A DNA stretch of 64,000 nucleotides from Dehalococcoidia bacterium (GTDB lineage Bacteria; Chloroflexota; Dehalococcoidia; GIF9; AB-539-J10): NCBI GenBank assembly GCA_016930935.1, contig JAFGFT010000005.1, positions 1 through 64,000 of the forward strand, written 5' to 3'. Numbering within the stretch: position 1 is the first letter of the stretch; each line of letters opens with the position of its first letter. This document shows, one piece after another, positions 10,005-19,745 of the stretch. The notes below the pieces were generated by a model. It did not search any database. It had not been told where the DNA came from and worked only from the letters and a program-made list of their open reading frames with translations. Made by a program: the position numbers and the translations under genes.

Positions 10005-13000
10005 CGTTCTCCTTCTCCTGTTGGCAATGCTATATGGAATACTGCGCCTTTGCCAAGTGTACCTTCTGCCCATACCCGCCCGCCATGGCGTTGTACTATG
10101 CGCTGCACGATCGCCAGTCCGATACCGGTGCCCTGGAACTCCTCTGAGGAGTGGAGCCTCTCGAAGGGATGAAACAGCTTCTCTTTGTAGCGCGTGTCGA
10201 ATCCGGCACCGGAGTCTTTGACGTAGTACACATTCATCTTGCCGTCAACACGGCCCCCCACTTCTACCTGCCTGGTCTCTGACTTCATGGTGAACTTGAT
10301 GGCATTCTCAAGCAGGTTCCGCCACGCCTGGCGTAGCAGCGTGGCGTCCCCTCGTGCAGGGGGCATCGGCTGCACACTGAACTGGATTGTGTTCGTTGAT
10401 TCAGGGTACATCCCGGTCAGTTCATCTATCACAGACCGTGTCAGGGAAGCCATGTCCACCCTGACAAACCGAATCTCGGTGCGTGTGACACGAGCCAGGT
10501 TCAGCAGGTCGGAGATGAGGACGTCCATTTTCTGCGCGTTGTTCCGTATGATGCCGAAGAGCCTGTGGCCCTCATCATCGAATTGGTCACCGTAGTCTTC
10601 AAGTATTACTTGAGAGAAGCCGTTGATGGCCCTCAGGGGAGACCGCAGGTCGTGTGATATGGAATACCCGAAGGACTCAAGTTCTTTGTTGGAGGACTCG
10701 AGTTCAGCAGTCCGCGCGGAGACCCGCTGCTCTAGTTCGGCATTCAGTGTGCGGAGTTGCTCGTCAGCGCGCTGCCTCCTGAGCATCTCCCACATCTGAT
10801 TTGCGAGAGACTGGAGGGCATAGACATCATCCTCGTCGTAGTCCTGTTCCTTGTTGGCCACAGCCACAATCGCAATTACCCGTGACTGGTCCAGCACCGG
10901 CACTGCCATGAACCGTGCAATCGGGATATGGCCATCAGGCAGACTTTTCTTCGCGCTGTGTGGCGCGGAGTAGTCATTGACTATCACCGGGCCTGCCTGT
11001 CGGACGCATTCGGCCCACAGTTCACCATCTGCCACAGGTAAGACGCTCTCTTGAGTGTTCATGGAGCATTCCGTCCCTCCTGTCCACGTGTGGACGGACA
11101 GGATTGTGGCACCCTCGTTCATCAATCCAAGCCACGCGAACTGGCTCTCCGTGAGTCGCCGGCTTGCATCTGCCACGAAATCGAATAGCTGTCTCGCCGG
11201 GGAATCTGCAAGCAGATGCAGGTCCAACAAGGCCTGTGTTCGCAGTCCGTGGAGAGCGAGGCGGTGCTCGGCATGGCGCTGCTCCGTGATATCGCGCACT
11301 GCTGTCTGGAATGCGATGGTGGTTCCGTCGCGGTCCTTCTGCACCACAGCGTTGCGTTCACACAGGAACTCGGTGCCGTCCCGTCTCCTTTGGCGTACCT
11401 CGTCCTTCACGAAGCCAGCCTTTGCGATTTTCTTGAGGAAATCTCCGCGTTTCGTGGGGTCCGCATAGAACGTGGCGATGTTGAGACTACTCAGTTCTTC
11501 CCTGCTGCACGCGAACAGCGTAAGCCATGCCGGATTAGCTTCAAGCAGGCTTCCGTCAGGAGCCACCACCGATATGGCCTCGCCGGATTGTTCAAACAGC
11601 GTGCGGAACTTCTCCTCGCTGTCCCGCAGAGCCCTGCTGGCCCTCTTCGCTTCTGTGATGTCCCGCGTGACGCCCTGTAGCGCAACGGGTCTCCCGTTCT
11701 CATCCGCGATGACCTTGCCGCGTATCTCGACCTCAACCTCCGAGCCATCCTTGCGCAGCATGGTCGACTCGAATACTACTCCCACGTGACTCTCCATGTG
11801 TTGCAACTCGTGCGCAATCAGCGCTCCCATGTACTGGAAGGCTTCGGGCGTCGTGTGCTCCGCCAGTGAGGTTCTCTCCCATTCCTCCGGAGTGAATCCG
11901 GTCAGTGAGGTGATGGCAGGGTTCACGTAGGTGAAAATCGTGTCCAGGTCCATTCTCCAGATGACATCGACGGTGTTGTTCGCGATGTGCCGGTAGCGCC
12001 ATTCGCTTTCTTTGAGGGCTTCCTCAGCCTTCTTGCGTACGGAGATGTCCGTGATAGCGGAGAGCGCGGCCTCGCTCTCCGCTGTTGCCGTGAGCATTGA
12101 TCGAAAGGAGGCGAAGAAGCGCGTTCCATCCTTGTGGAGCATCTCAATCTCGTAGTCAATGATTCGACCCTGGGAGTGCAGCAGCGATATCAGCGGTGTG
12201 CGGTCTTGTGTGTTTGCGAACAGAGAGTGTGAGGAGACGCTGAGCATCTCACCTTTGCTCTCGAACCCGAACAGGCTTACGGCAGTCTGATTGCAGTCAA
12301 CCAGTGTGCCATCGAGCCTGCTCAGTATGATGCCCACATCGGTATTCTCGAACAGGTCCTGGGCCAGAGACTCTGCCTGCTGTCGCGCACGCTCTGCCTG
12401 TGTGCGTTCGACGAGCGCACCAATGAGAGTTGCGGAATTGCGCAACCGTTCCTTTGCCAGTTCAATCAGAAATGGTGGGCGGGTTTCATATGCGGCTGCC
12501 TGCTCCTCAAGCTGTGCGAGAGGGACAGAATACCTGTCAGCGAGTTCCTGCAGCCTGGCAGGGTCCGTGGGGGGGTCTCCGTAGCCTATGTTGATGGAGC
12601 CGACTGCCTTCCCTTGTGAAAAGATGGGGACCGCATAGAGGTGGATGCCTCCAAGACACTCGATATCGACCGGCTGTCCTGATTCGATAGATAGCTTCGA
12701 ACAACTTGTCCAGCACGACTCGTGGCAGTGCCACCTCCCGCTGTCGAGGGCAACACTGTTGTCTTCTGTGCCACAGAGATTCCGCGAGGCGCTGTCCATC
12801 AACTGACACCAGCCTGATGCGAACAGTCCGAGCGCGTAGTCCCCGTTCGTTTCGTATACCGCGGCTGATGTCTCCAGCAGGTCGAGATAGTCCCTGGCGA
12901 TACTCCTGAGAGTCTCGGCTCCCACGGCATCGAGCAGTGTTCGTGCAGTATTGAGCGTAGTGAGGTCGCCATAGGGTGGGGATGAGTGCGCGCCTTGCGC

Positions 13001-14218
13001 TTCTGGCGCAAGTTCGACGCGTGGTGACAACATCCACTCGAGACGCTTCAGGTTCCGTTGTGCCTGGAGAAGAGAGGCGTAGCGTTCCTTCTCCCCTCTT
13101 TGCCAGAGCATCGCAGCCATGGCTACTGCAACCACGATGAGCGCAACCATGAGAACGATGATGAGGCCAAGCTGTGTGCTCCATCCACTGAACACCTCAT
13201 CCTGGTCTACCTTGGCCACCATGAACCATTTAGAGTCTGGCACCGGCTTGAGCACGGCCAGGACGGGTACGTTCCGGTAGTCTCTCCCGTAGACCAGGCC
13301 CGTGGTACCTGTGACGGCCATGACAGCAGGCACGTCGGTCTCCGTGAGTGGGACGCGGAGTTGCAGCGCGGCATTGTCACTGAAACGCAGGTCGTTAACG
13401 AACAGCACGTCGTCGCCCGAAATCTCCACGAGGAGTGTTTCGGCGGTGTCACTTGGCGTCGGCCATGATTGCAGCAGCGGGTACAGGAATGTGCGGGCGT
13501 CCATCGAGAGGACGATGGCGCCAATCGGTTTTGGAGAATCGCCCGAAGTCGTATAGAACGGCGCTATCACGCCGATGTGAGGTGGTGCGCCATCGATTCC
13601 GGCGTGAATGCCCGTCAGCAGTGGCATGCCTTCATCGAGTGCTCTCTCGAGTGTATCCAGGGCCTCCCTGTGGAATGGCGTGGTCTCCTCCTCGAGGTCG
13701 AGTCGCACGGCACCGTCGGTGTCCACGATCAGTATGTTGGAGAAACTGTACTGTTCCTTCAGTATATCGAACTGTACTGCAAGGTATTCCCCGTCGTCGG
13801 TGGACGACGTGACCATGAAGTCGTGCACTCGCGACTCAATGGCCGGCCTCTGCATCAGCACGAATGCATCGGCGAGCAGTTCTGTGCGCCAGCCGACTAT
13901 CTGGGCGACCTTCAGTTCAGCAATGCTCTCCAGCCTGGTCTCGGCTTCCTGTGCGAGCCTGTCCCTCTCCGCCCGATAGAAGAGAAGCCCTCCAACAACG
14001 ACTGCTGCGGCTGCGACCATGAAGATGGCTGCTATCCACCAGGGGAAGCGCGGTCGCGTTACTCCAGCGCCAATCGGCTGCTTGCCTGCCTGCACGGGTG
14101 GTTTGGTTGGTGCGCCATCACCTTCTGCAATGGCGTTGGCACCTCTACGATGCGTCTGCGCGTTCAACGCGGACTCATTCCGATGGTGTGATGACTGTGG
14201 TTCTGGCGTGTTAGTCAT
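10001..14218 (-). CDS. Multi-domain sensor histidine kinase (periplasmic sensor, PocR domain, three PAS, GAF, HisKA/HATPase)
   Basis: Two TM segments flanking a Cache-like periplasmic region; PocR-like Cys-rich segment WHCHESCWTSCSKLSIESGQPVDIECLGGIHLYAVPI; PAS repeats; phospho-acceptor SFGYSISHDLRSPLRAI; ATPase GTGIGLAIVQRIVQRHGG. Confidence 0.88.
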   Translation of the reverse strand: MTNTPEPQSSHHRNESALNAQTHRRGANAIAEGDGAPTKPPVQAGKQPIGAGVTRPRFPWWIAAIFMVAAAAVVVGGLLFYRAERDRLAQEAETRLESIAELKVAQIVGWRTELLADAFVLMQRPAIESRVHDFMVTSSTDDGEYLAVQFDILKEQYSFSNILIVDTDGAVRLDLEEETTPFHREALDTLERALDEGMPLLTGIHAGIDGAPPHIGVIAPFYTTSGDSPKPIGAIVLSMDARTFLYPLLQSWPTPSDTAETLLVEISGDDVLFVNDLRFSDNAALQLRVPLTETDVPAVMAVTGTTGLVYGRDYRNVPVLAVLKPVPDSKWFMVAKVDQDEVFSGWSTQLGLIIVLMVALIVVAVAMAAMLWQRGEKERYASLLQAQRNLKRLEWMLSPRVELAPEAQGAHSSPPYGDLTTLNTARTLLDAVGAETLRSIARDYLDLLETSAAVYETNGDYALGLFASGWCQLMDSASRNLCGTEDNSVALDSGRWHCHESCWTSCSKLSIESGQPVDIECLGGIHLYAVPIFSQGKAVGSINIGYGDPPTDPARLQELADRYSVPLAQLEEQAAAYETRPPFLIELAKERLRNSATLIGALVERTQAERARQQAESLAQDLFENTDVGIILSRLDGTLVDCNQTAVSLFGFESKGEMLSVSSHSLFANTQDRTPLISLLHSQGRIIDYEIEMLHKDGTRFFASFRSMLTATAESEAALSAITDISVRKKAEEALKESEWRYRHIANNTVDVIWRMDLDTIFTYVNPAITSLTGFTPEEWERTSLAEHTTPEAFQYMGALIAHELQHMESHVGVVFESTMLRKDGSEVEVEIRGKVIADENGRPVALQGVTRDITEAKRASRALRDSEEKFRTLFEQSGEAISVVAPDGSLLEANPAWLTLFACSREELSSLNIATFYADPTKRGDFLKKIAKAGFVKDEVRQRRRDGTEFLCERNAVVQKDRDGTTIAFQTAVRDITEQRHAEHRLALHGLRTQALLDLHLLADSPARQLFDFVADASRRLTESQFAWLGLMNEGATILSVHTWTGGTECSMNTQESVLPVADGELWAECVRQAGPVIVNDYSAPHSAKKSLPDGHIPIARFMAVPVLDQSRVIAIVAVANKEQDYDEDDVYALQSLANQMWEMLRRQRADEQLRTLNAELEQRVSARTAELESSNKELESFGYSISHDLRSPLRAINGFSQVILEDYGDQFDDEGHRLFGIIRNNAQKMDVLISDLLNLARVTRTEIRFVRVDMASLTRSVIDELTGMYPESTNTIQFSVQPMPPARGDATLLRQAWRNLLENAIKFTMKSETRQVEVGGRVDGKMNVYYVKDSGAGFDTRYKEKLFHPFERLHSSEEFQGTGIGLAIVQRIVQRHGGRVWAEGTLGKGAVFHIALPTGEGER

Positions 14219-14477
14219 GGTGTGCCATGTCCATCGCAAGAGAATTGACCGAAAGAAGGGGCCAGCCTCTCCATCGCATGGACTGGTCCCCGTGGGGAAC
14301 GCGGAGGACACCTCATCTGTATATGGTCACTCTGCTGTATAGGACATACTATGTCAAATCGACACTCTCCAGTGGTCCTCTGTGCCGTGATGACTGTCGC
14401 GTCTTGAACCCAGCTTCCCGACTTCATAGCCATCCGATTGGAGGATGGTCTGTCGTGCGTGGCCGCCCCTGTGCTGC

Positions 14478-14506
14478 TTGACAGCACATTCCGGCTGGCG
14501 TACAAA
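14478..14506 (+). promoter_or_regulatory. Sigma70-like promoter upstream of GyrI-like copy 1
   Basis: TTGACA, 17 bp spacer, TACAAA; the surrounding ~35 bp recurs at 15587-15615. Confidence 0.5.
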
Positions 14507-14559
14507 GAGGGCCGCGCACTGCAGCGCAATGTGGAAAATTACTATGTGGAGGGTTGTGA

Positions 14560-15033
14560 GTGTCCGATGTAATGGTCGTTGAGATGCCTGTGTTGACAGT
14601 TGCGGGTATTAAGCGGAGAGGGAGCTTCTCTGATATCCCCTTTGTTCTCAACGAACTGATAGGTTTCGTGATGGAGAATGGTGCGGATGTCGTTGGCCCT
14701 CCTTTCGCCTTGATGCATGAGACGGGCAGCACGGAAGACGTGGAGAAGGCGGACCGTGAAGGAACCGCGACCATCGACGTGAACTTGCCCATCGCGAGAC
14801 CCGTTGCCGGTAACGACACGGTGAAAGTGTACCGGCTTCAGGGCGGCAGGATGGCAAGGATACTCCACACGGGGCCGTACGATGAGAGCGAATCCGCGTA
14901 TGAGGCGCTCTTCCAGTGGGTTGAGGAGAACGGCAAGCAGGTCACAGGTCCCCTTCGGGAGGTCTACCTGAACGACCCGTGGATTGTGGAGCCGGAGGAG
15001 ATTCTCACGGAGATATACGTCCCGATATCTTGA
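14560..15033 (+). CDS. GyrI-like small-molecule-binding domain protein, copy 1
   Basis: GTG start; VVEMPVLTVAGIKRRGSFSDIPFVLNEL...GRMARILHTGPYDESESAYEALFQWVEENGKQVTGPLREVYLNDP. Confidence 0.75.
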   Translation: MSDVMVVEMPVLTVAGIKRRGSFSDIPFVLNELIGFVMENGADVVGPPFALMHETGSTEDVEKADREGTATIDVNLPIARPVAGNDTVKVYRLQGGRMARILHTGPYDESESAYEALFQWVEENGKQVTGPLREVYLNDPWIVEPEEILTEIYVPIS

Positions 15034-15102
15034 GCGTGGCCCGCGCCGCACGTACCGCGGTGTGTGAATACTCGAGGCATCACTATTTTGGGAGGGTGGC
15101 AT

Positions 15103-15573
15103 ATGGCAGATGTGACGATAGTTGAAGTGCCCGCGCAGATGGTTGTGTGTATCAAGCGCAAAGGAAATCTCTCCGGTATCCCTGCTGCAATCGTGGAACT
15201 GGTGGAGTATGCGATGGCGAATAGTGCCGATATCGTCGGCCCGCCGGTTGCACTTTTTCACGAGACGAGTGCGGAGGCCATGGAAAAGGCGAATCGCGAG
15301 GGTACCGCCATCATAGACGTGAGTTTTCCGGTGTCACAGACCGTCGTTGAAAGCGATGCCGTGAAGAACTGTGAGCTTCCGGGCGGTACGATGGCGAGAA
15401 TCGTTCACAAAGGCCCGTACGACGCCAGTGAACCGGCGTACATCGCGCTATTCAAGTGGATTGCGGACAACGGCAAGGTGGTGATTGGTCCAGTTCGTGA
15501 GGCCTATATGAATGACCCTGCTGAGATTTCTCCGGAGGAGTACGTCACCGAGATATACGCCCCGATTGCTTGA
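15103..15573 (+). CDS. GyrI-like small-molecule-binding domain protein, copy 2
   Basis: MADVTIVEVPAQMVVCIKRKGNLSGIPAAIVELVEYAM...GTMARIVHKGPYDASEPAYIALFKWI; paralog of neighbours. Confidence 0.75.
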   Translation: MADVTIVEVPAQMVVCIKRKGNLSGIPAAIVELVEYAMANSADIVGPPVALFHETSAEAMEKANREGTAIIDVSFPVSQTVVESDAVKNCELPGGTMARIVHKGPYDASEPAYIALFKWIADNGKVVIGPVREAYMNDPAEISPEEYVTEIYAPIA

Positions 15574-15586
15574 GTGCGGCTGCTGG

Positions 15587-15615
15587 TTGACAGTGGAATT
15601 CTGCTGGCGTACATA
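15587..15615 (+). promoter_or_regulatory. Second copy of the promoter-like element, upstream of GyrI-like copy 3
   Basis: TTGACA, 17 bp spacer ending CTGGCG, TACATA; parallels 14478-14506. Confidence 0.45.
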
Positions 15616-15673
15616 GAAATTCGAGGCCACTTGCAGAAATCGCCGTGAAGAATCTGCTTCAGGAGGTCATACT

Positions 15674-16144
15674 ATGGCCGAAGTGACAATCGTTGATGTG
15701 CCTGCACAGACGGTGGTGGGCATCAAGAGGACAGGTCGTTACTCTGACATTCCTGCTCTTCTCGGAGAACTGGTGCAGTATGCGATGGCGAACGGTGGCG
15801 AACTTGTTGCCGCACCTGTCGTCCTGATACACGAGATGTGCAAAGAAGAAGTGGAAAAGGCGAACCGTGAGGGAAGTGCGATACTTGATGTGAACTTCCC
15901 CATCGCGATGCCCATCACGGGGAGTGATAGGGTCAGTGTCTACGAGCTCAAGGGCGGCACGATGGCGAAGATTGTCCACAAAGGTCCATACGAAGAGTGT
16001 GAGACTGCCTACAACGCGCTATTCGCATGGATTGCGCAGAATGGCAGGAAGGTGACGGGCAATGTTCGTGAGGTATACCCCAACGACCCTCGTTCGGTAC
16101 CTCCGGAAGATATCCTCACCGAGATTTACGCGCCGATAGTCTGA
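15674..16144 (+). CDS. GyrI-like small-molecule-binding domain protein, copy 3
   Basis: MAEVTIVDVPAQTVVGIKRTGRYSDIPALLGELVQYAM...GTMAKIVHKGPYEECETAYNALFAWI. Confidence 0.75.
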   Translation: MAEVTIVDVPAQTVVGIKRTGRYSDIPALLGELVQYAMANGGELVAAPVVLIHEMCKEEVEKANREGSAILDVNFPIAMPITGSDRVSVYELKGGTMAKIVHKGPYEECETAYNALFAWIAQNGRKVTGNVREVYPNDPRSVPPEDILTEIYAPIV

Positions 16145-16159
16145 GTGTGACCCGTGCCG

Positions 16160-16177
16160 CACGAACCGCGGTTCGTG
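16160..16177. repeat. Perfect 18-bp palindrome CACGAACCG/CGGTTCGTG after GyrI-like copy 3
   Basis: Direct reading; a degraded version (CACGTACCGCGGTGTGTG) lies just after copy 1 near 15048-15065. Confidence 0.6.
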
Positions 16178-16208
16178 TGTATGCGGGTGGCCCGTTGCGG
16201 TACGGGTG

Positions 16209-17207
16209 ATGGAGGCAAGAGTGCGCATCTTTTCGCGACCAACCGTCGTAGTTAGTCGCTGCATCGAGTTTGAGCATTGCCGCTGGAATGGCGACCTGAT
16301 TCCCAGCGACGTGGTGCAGCAACTCAAACCGCATGTGGACTTCATTCCTGTCTGTCCGGAAGCTGATATCGGGCTTGGTATCCCCCGCCCCCCGCTACGC
16401 CTCGTGCGGTCAGAAACCGGCGTTCGCGTCGTTCAGCCCGCGACCGGGCGTGATGTGACAGGGGAAATGGATGCTTTCACAACTTCTTTCATCAGCGGGC
16501 TTGGCGTCATAGACGGGTTTATTCTCAAGGGCCGTTCTCCCACCAGTGCGATGAAGGACGCAGTGGTCTACGCGAGCGCGGACCGTGGCGCAGGAAAAGT
16601 GGCGAAGGGCCCTGGTTTCTTCTCCAGTCGGCTCATGGCGGCGTTCCCCGACGCGGCTATCGAGGATGAAGGGAGGCTCCGTAATGCGCGCATCAAGGAT
16701 CATTTCCTCATCAGCCTGTTCCTGTCTTCTGATTTTCGTCAGGCCAGAGAAGCAGGCTCTCCGGCGGCACTCCGTGCCTTCCAGACCACGAATGAGTTGC
16801 TGCTTCACACGTATCACGCACGGTTGGCGGTGGAGATGAGCCGGATTGCATCAGAGGCTGCTTCTGAGACCATCGAAGCGTCACTTGATGCCTATGAGGT
16901 ACTGCTGCATCGCGTTATGGCAAAGGCTCCTTCCTGTGGCACCCATGCTGACACATTGCATGACGTGTTCGGCAGAATGTCGGCACGTCTCTCGGCTGAT
17001 GAAGTTGCTTTGTTCGAGGATTCTGTGGCGAAATACCGCGCCATGCTGTTGCCCTTCAGTGTGCCTGTCAGCGTGCTGCGGACATGGATGGTCCGTTTCA
17101 AGCAGACATCCCTTGCATCCCAGTCCTTTTTCCAGCCGTTTCCCGAGTCCCTCATCGACCTCAACACCATGACCGCGTATTGCGATGGCAAGGACTACTG
17201 GAGCTGA
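16209..17207 (+). CDS. DUF523-DUF1722 (YbgA-type) fusion protein
   Basis: N-terminal PTVVVSRCIEFEHCRWNGDLI...VDFIPVCPEADIGLGIPRPPLRLV (DUF523) and C-terminal KDHFLISLFLSSDFRQA...LHTYHARL (DUF1722-like). Confidence 0.75.
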   Translation: MEARVRIFSRPTVVVSRCIEFEHCRWNGDLIPSDVVQQLKPHVDFIPVCPEADIGLGIPRPPLRLVRSETGVRVVQPATGRDVTGEMDAFTTSFISGLGVIDGFILKGRSPTSAMKDAVVYASADRGAGKVAKGPGFFSSRLMAAFPDAAIEDEGRLRNARIKDHFLISLFLSSDFRQAREAGSPAALRAFQTTNELLLHTYHARLAVEMSRIASEAASETIEASLDAYEVLLHRVMAKAPSCGTHADTLHDVFGRMSARLSADEVALFEDSVAKYRAMLLPFSVPVSVLRTWMVRFKQTSLASQSFFQPFPESLIDLNTMTAYCDGKDYWS

Positions 17208-17345
17208 GAATGCTGTTGTGCACGTTTCACCTTCCTGTAACGGTCCTGCCCGGTTCGTGACCTGTGCACAACCCCGGTCGGTGCATGGTACTATCGTTTG
17301 TGAGGTGCTTTGCACCGTGCGACTTCTTGAGGAGGTGTCCCGACG

Positions 17346-18284
17346 ATGAAAGCTGCTTCTCCAAGGGTTCTGTGCCTGCTCCTGCTGTTGCTATTGGCGT
17401 GCGCGGGTTGTGCCGGTGGCATATCTGTAGAAGACCATGACGCTGCACTGGCTGACCTTGCCGCGGCTCAGGCCGACGCGACTGCGGCAGAAGCTGAGGT
17501 GGATGCTCTGCGCAGTCAGGTAGAAGCCCTGACTGCCGAACGCGACGAAGCGCTGAGTGACGTGGCTTCACTGGAGATGCAGCGTGGAGAGATGACCTGT
17601 GGCGAGTCCGCACAGGATGCGTGGGATGCTGTGTGGGCGCGCCATGAACGGATAAGAGTGGACGTGCCTGAGAGGGGCGCACTTCTGGACCTCGCGCCAT
17701 GGATGATATTCCCGGAACCTCCGTCATGGCTTGACGCGTGCACGCTCTGCTCGATTCAACTCAAGCCTGACCTGGATGGTGAGGAGCGTGTCTGTATCAT
17801 CGAATCACCTGAAGGAGACATGCTTGTCTCAATCAAGGACGCGGAAGGGCTCATTTCAATGAGTTGCCGTGGTGGTGGTGCTGACTATGATATGACCGTC
17901 ACGAACGCCGGAGACCGGCGTATAGTCCAGCAGATGATGATGGTGGATGAGGACTACGCGCAGCTTGAATGGGTGGGTCCTGAGGGCATGGAGCGCTTCG
18001 TTGCTATCTATAACGGCATCGAGTACACATCATACTGGCCTGCCAACAAGCTGGAGTATGACAAAGTGTACGAGTCCTTTGTCCAGTGGAACCGTGACGT
18101 GGGCAATGAGGGTGGTCTTATCAGGGATGAAGACAGGCCGTTGATGATGATTGGACTCGGCAATCTGCGGGGACTGCCGTACGCAGGGTTGACCCTGACC
18201 GATGCGGAGGCTTTGAAGATGGCGATAGCCGACCTCGTGTTCGGTGTGCCGACGGGCTCATTGCAGCTCAGAAGCGCAACCTAG
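17346..18284 (+). CDS. Hypothetical lipoprotein with N-terminal coiled coil
   Basis: Signal peptide with LACAGC lipobox followed by Ala/Glu-rich heptad-like stretch. Confidence 0.6.
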   Translation: MKAASPRVLCLLLLLLLACAGCAGGISVEDHDAALADLAAAQADATAAEAEVDALRSQVEALTAERDEALSDVASLEMQRGEMTCGESAQDAWDAVWARHERIRVDVPERGALLDLAPWMIFPEPPSWLDACTLCSIQLKPDLDGEERVCIIESPEGDMLVSIKDAEGLISMSCRGGGADYDMTVTNAGDRRIVQQMMMVDEDYAQLEWVGPEGMERFVAIYNGIEYTSYWPANKLEYDKVYESFVQWNRDVGNEGGLIRDEDRPLMMIGLGNLRGLPYAGLTLTDAEALKMAIADLVFGVPTGSLQLRSAT

Positions 18285-18330
18285 CCGGTTGGCGCCCGCA
18301 GTGTTTAGTCGGTCAGGCGCGGCCCCGGGC

Positions 18331-18555
18331 CTATGGCATGGCGTAGAGCAATGCGAGCAGCACGGTGAGGGCAATGGTCATTGCCGCCCACACCTTGAAG
18401 CCGGCGCCCCCGACGGCGTAGCCCGCGAACAGGAACGCCGGAACCAAGAAGAGCGGAACCACGTTCTGTGACCTGTTCAGCACTGCGCTGAACAATACTG
18501 CTACGCCCATGATCAGGGCAGCAGCCACGATTCCTGCCTTGAACTCATTCTTCAT
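18331..18555 (-). CDS. Hypothetical small membrane protein
   Basis: MKNEFKAGIVAAALIMGVAVLFSAVLNRSQNVVPLFLVPAFLFAGYAVGG..., two or three TM segments. Confidence 0.5.
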   Translation of the reverse strand: MKNEFKAGIVAAALIMGVAVLFSAVLNRSQNVVPLFLVPAFLFAGYAVGGAGFKVWAAMTIALTVLLALLYAMP

Positions 18556-18608
18556 TCTGTATTCTGTGTACTCCTCTTCCCATGTGAATGCCTTGTTGTT
18601 CGCGGCCG

Positions 18609-19745
18609 TCAGGCTGCCAGCGCAGCCTCCATCTCTTCCCTGGCGGACTCGTCCGTTTCAACCTTGAGCGCCTTTTCGATGGCGGCGCATGCTTCGTCGC
18701 CGCCAAGTCTGCCCAGCGCCCATGCTGAGTAGCCGCGTACGAGTGGTTCAGGGTCCTCCAGCGCCTGCACAAGGTGCGGCGCATATGAGAGGTCGCCACT
18801 GTTACCCATCGCGATAGCGGCGTTGCGTTGGAAGTATTTCTTCTCGCGGATGTAGTTGTACATGACCGGTCGCAGGACTGCCTCATAGTACTCATCGGTG
18901 AGCAGGAGAATCTTGCGCAGGTCGAACTCGGCGGCGATGCGGGCGAGGAACTCGTTCACCGGTGGATTCGCCTTCAGCTTTCGCTGGTTGCGGGGACACA
19001 CTTCCTGGCAGATATCGCAGCCGTGTATCCATGAGCCCATCTTTTCCCGTATCTCCGGTGGTATGTGGCTTGAGGTTGATGGAGCATAGTCGTCCTGGGA
19101 CATGAAACAGTTGTAGGCGATGCACTTGCGGGGGTTCAATTTGAATGGCTCCAGCGCTCCCGTGGGACAGGCATCGATACAGAGACGGCAGCCCTCGGGA
19201 CAGGGTGCCTCGATGGTCGGCTCATCGTACTCCAGCTCCGCATCGACGACGAAGGCGGTTATCACGATGAACGAGCCTGAATCCTTCGTGTAGGCGAAGT
19301 TGTTCCTGCCAAACGTGGCCACGCCCGCACGGGCTGCGGCCATGCGTTCGGGCACAGTGAGTTTTGGGGTGAGCATCACTTCCAACCCCTTGGATTCGAG
19401 GAACTCCTTGAACAGGTGACGCCGCGCGCCGTGGATGCGGTTCTTCGGTGCAATATAGCTCCGTGACTGGTACAGGCGGCCCAACTTGCCCACCAGTTCC
19501 TTGGGGAACCCTTCACGTGCGTAGTCGTATGCCACGACGATAATGGACTTCGCAGAGGGCCAGATGTCTGTCGGCGTGGCGCAGTCAAGCATCTTGAGGC
19601 GGCCATCGATGACCCACCGGTAGGCATCCTGGCGTGATTCCAGTTCTTCAGCGGCTTTCGCGAATGGCTCGGCCGTGGTGATGCCGACGTAGTGATAGCC
19701 GAGGTCCAGCGCAAAGTTCTTTATCTCACGGGTGAGTGACATCAA
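18609..19745 (-). CDS. Epoxyqueuosine reductase (QueG)-like ferredoxin-domain protein with C-terminal HEAT-like repeats
   Basis: Two 4Fe-4S motifs (CPEGCRLCIDACPTGAL; CDICQEVCPRN) and HEAT-like APHLVQALEDPEPLVRGYSAWALGRLGGDEA. Confidence 0.7.
   Translation of the reverse strand: MMSLTREIKNFALDLGYHYVGITTAEPFAKAAEELESRQDAYRWVIDGRLKMLDCATPTDIWPSAKSIIVVAYDYAREGFPKELVGKLGRLYQSRSYIAPKNRIHGARRHLFKEFLESKGLEVMLTPKLTVPERMAAARAGVATFGRNNFAYTKDSGSFIVITAFVVDAELEYDEPTIEAPCPEGCRLCIDACPTGALEPFKLNPRKCIAYNCFMSQDDYAPSTSSHIPPEIREKMGSWIHGCDICQEVCPRNQRKLKANPPVNEFLARIAAEFDLRKILLLTDEYYEAVLRPVMYNYIREKKYFQRNAAIAMGNSGDLSYAPHLVQALEDPEPLVRGYSAWALGRLGGDEACAAIEKALKVETDESAREEMEAALAA

Noticed and set aside
13469-14191. 240-aa plus-strand ORF
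   Set aside because: Antisense to the N-terminal sensor region of the large histidine kinase.
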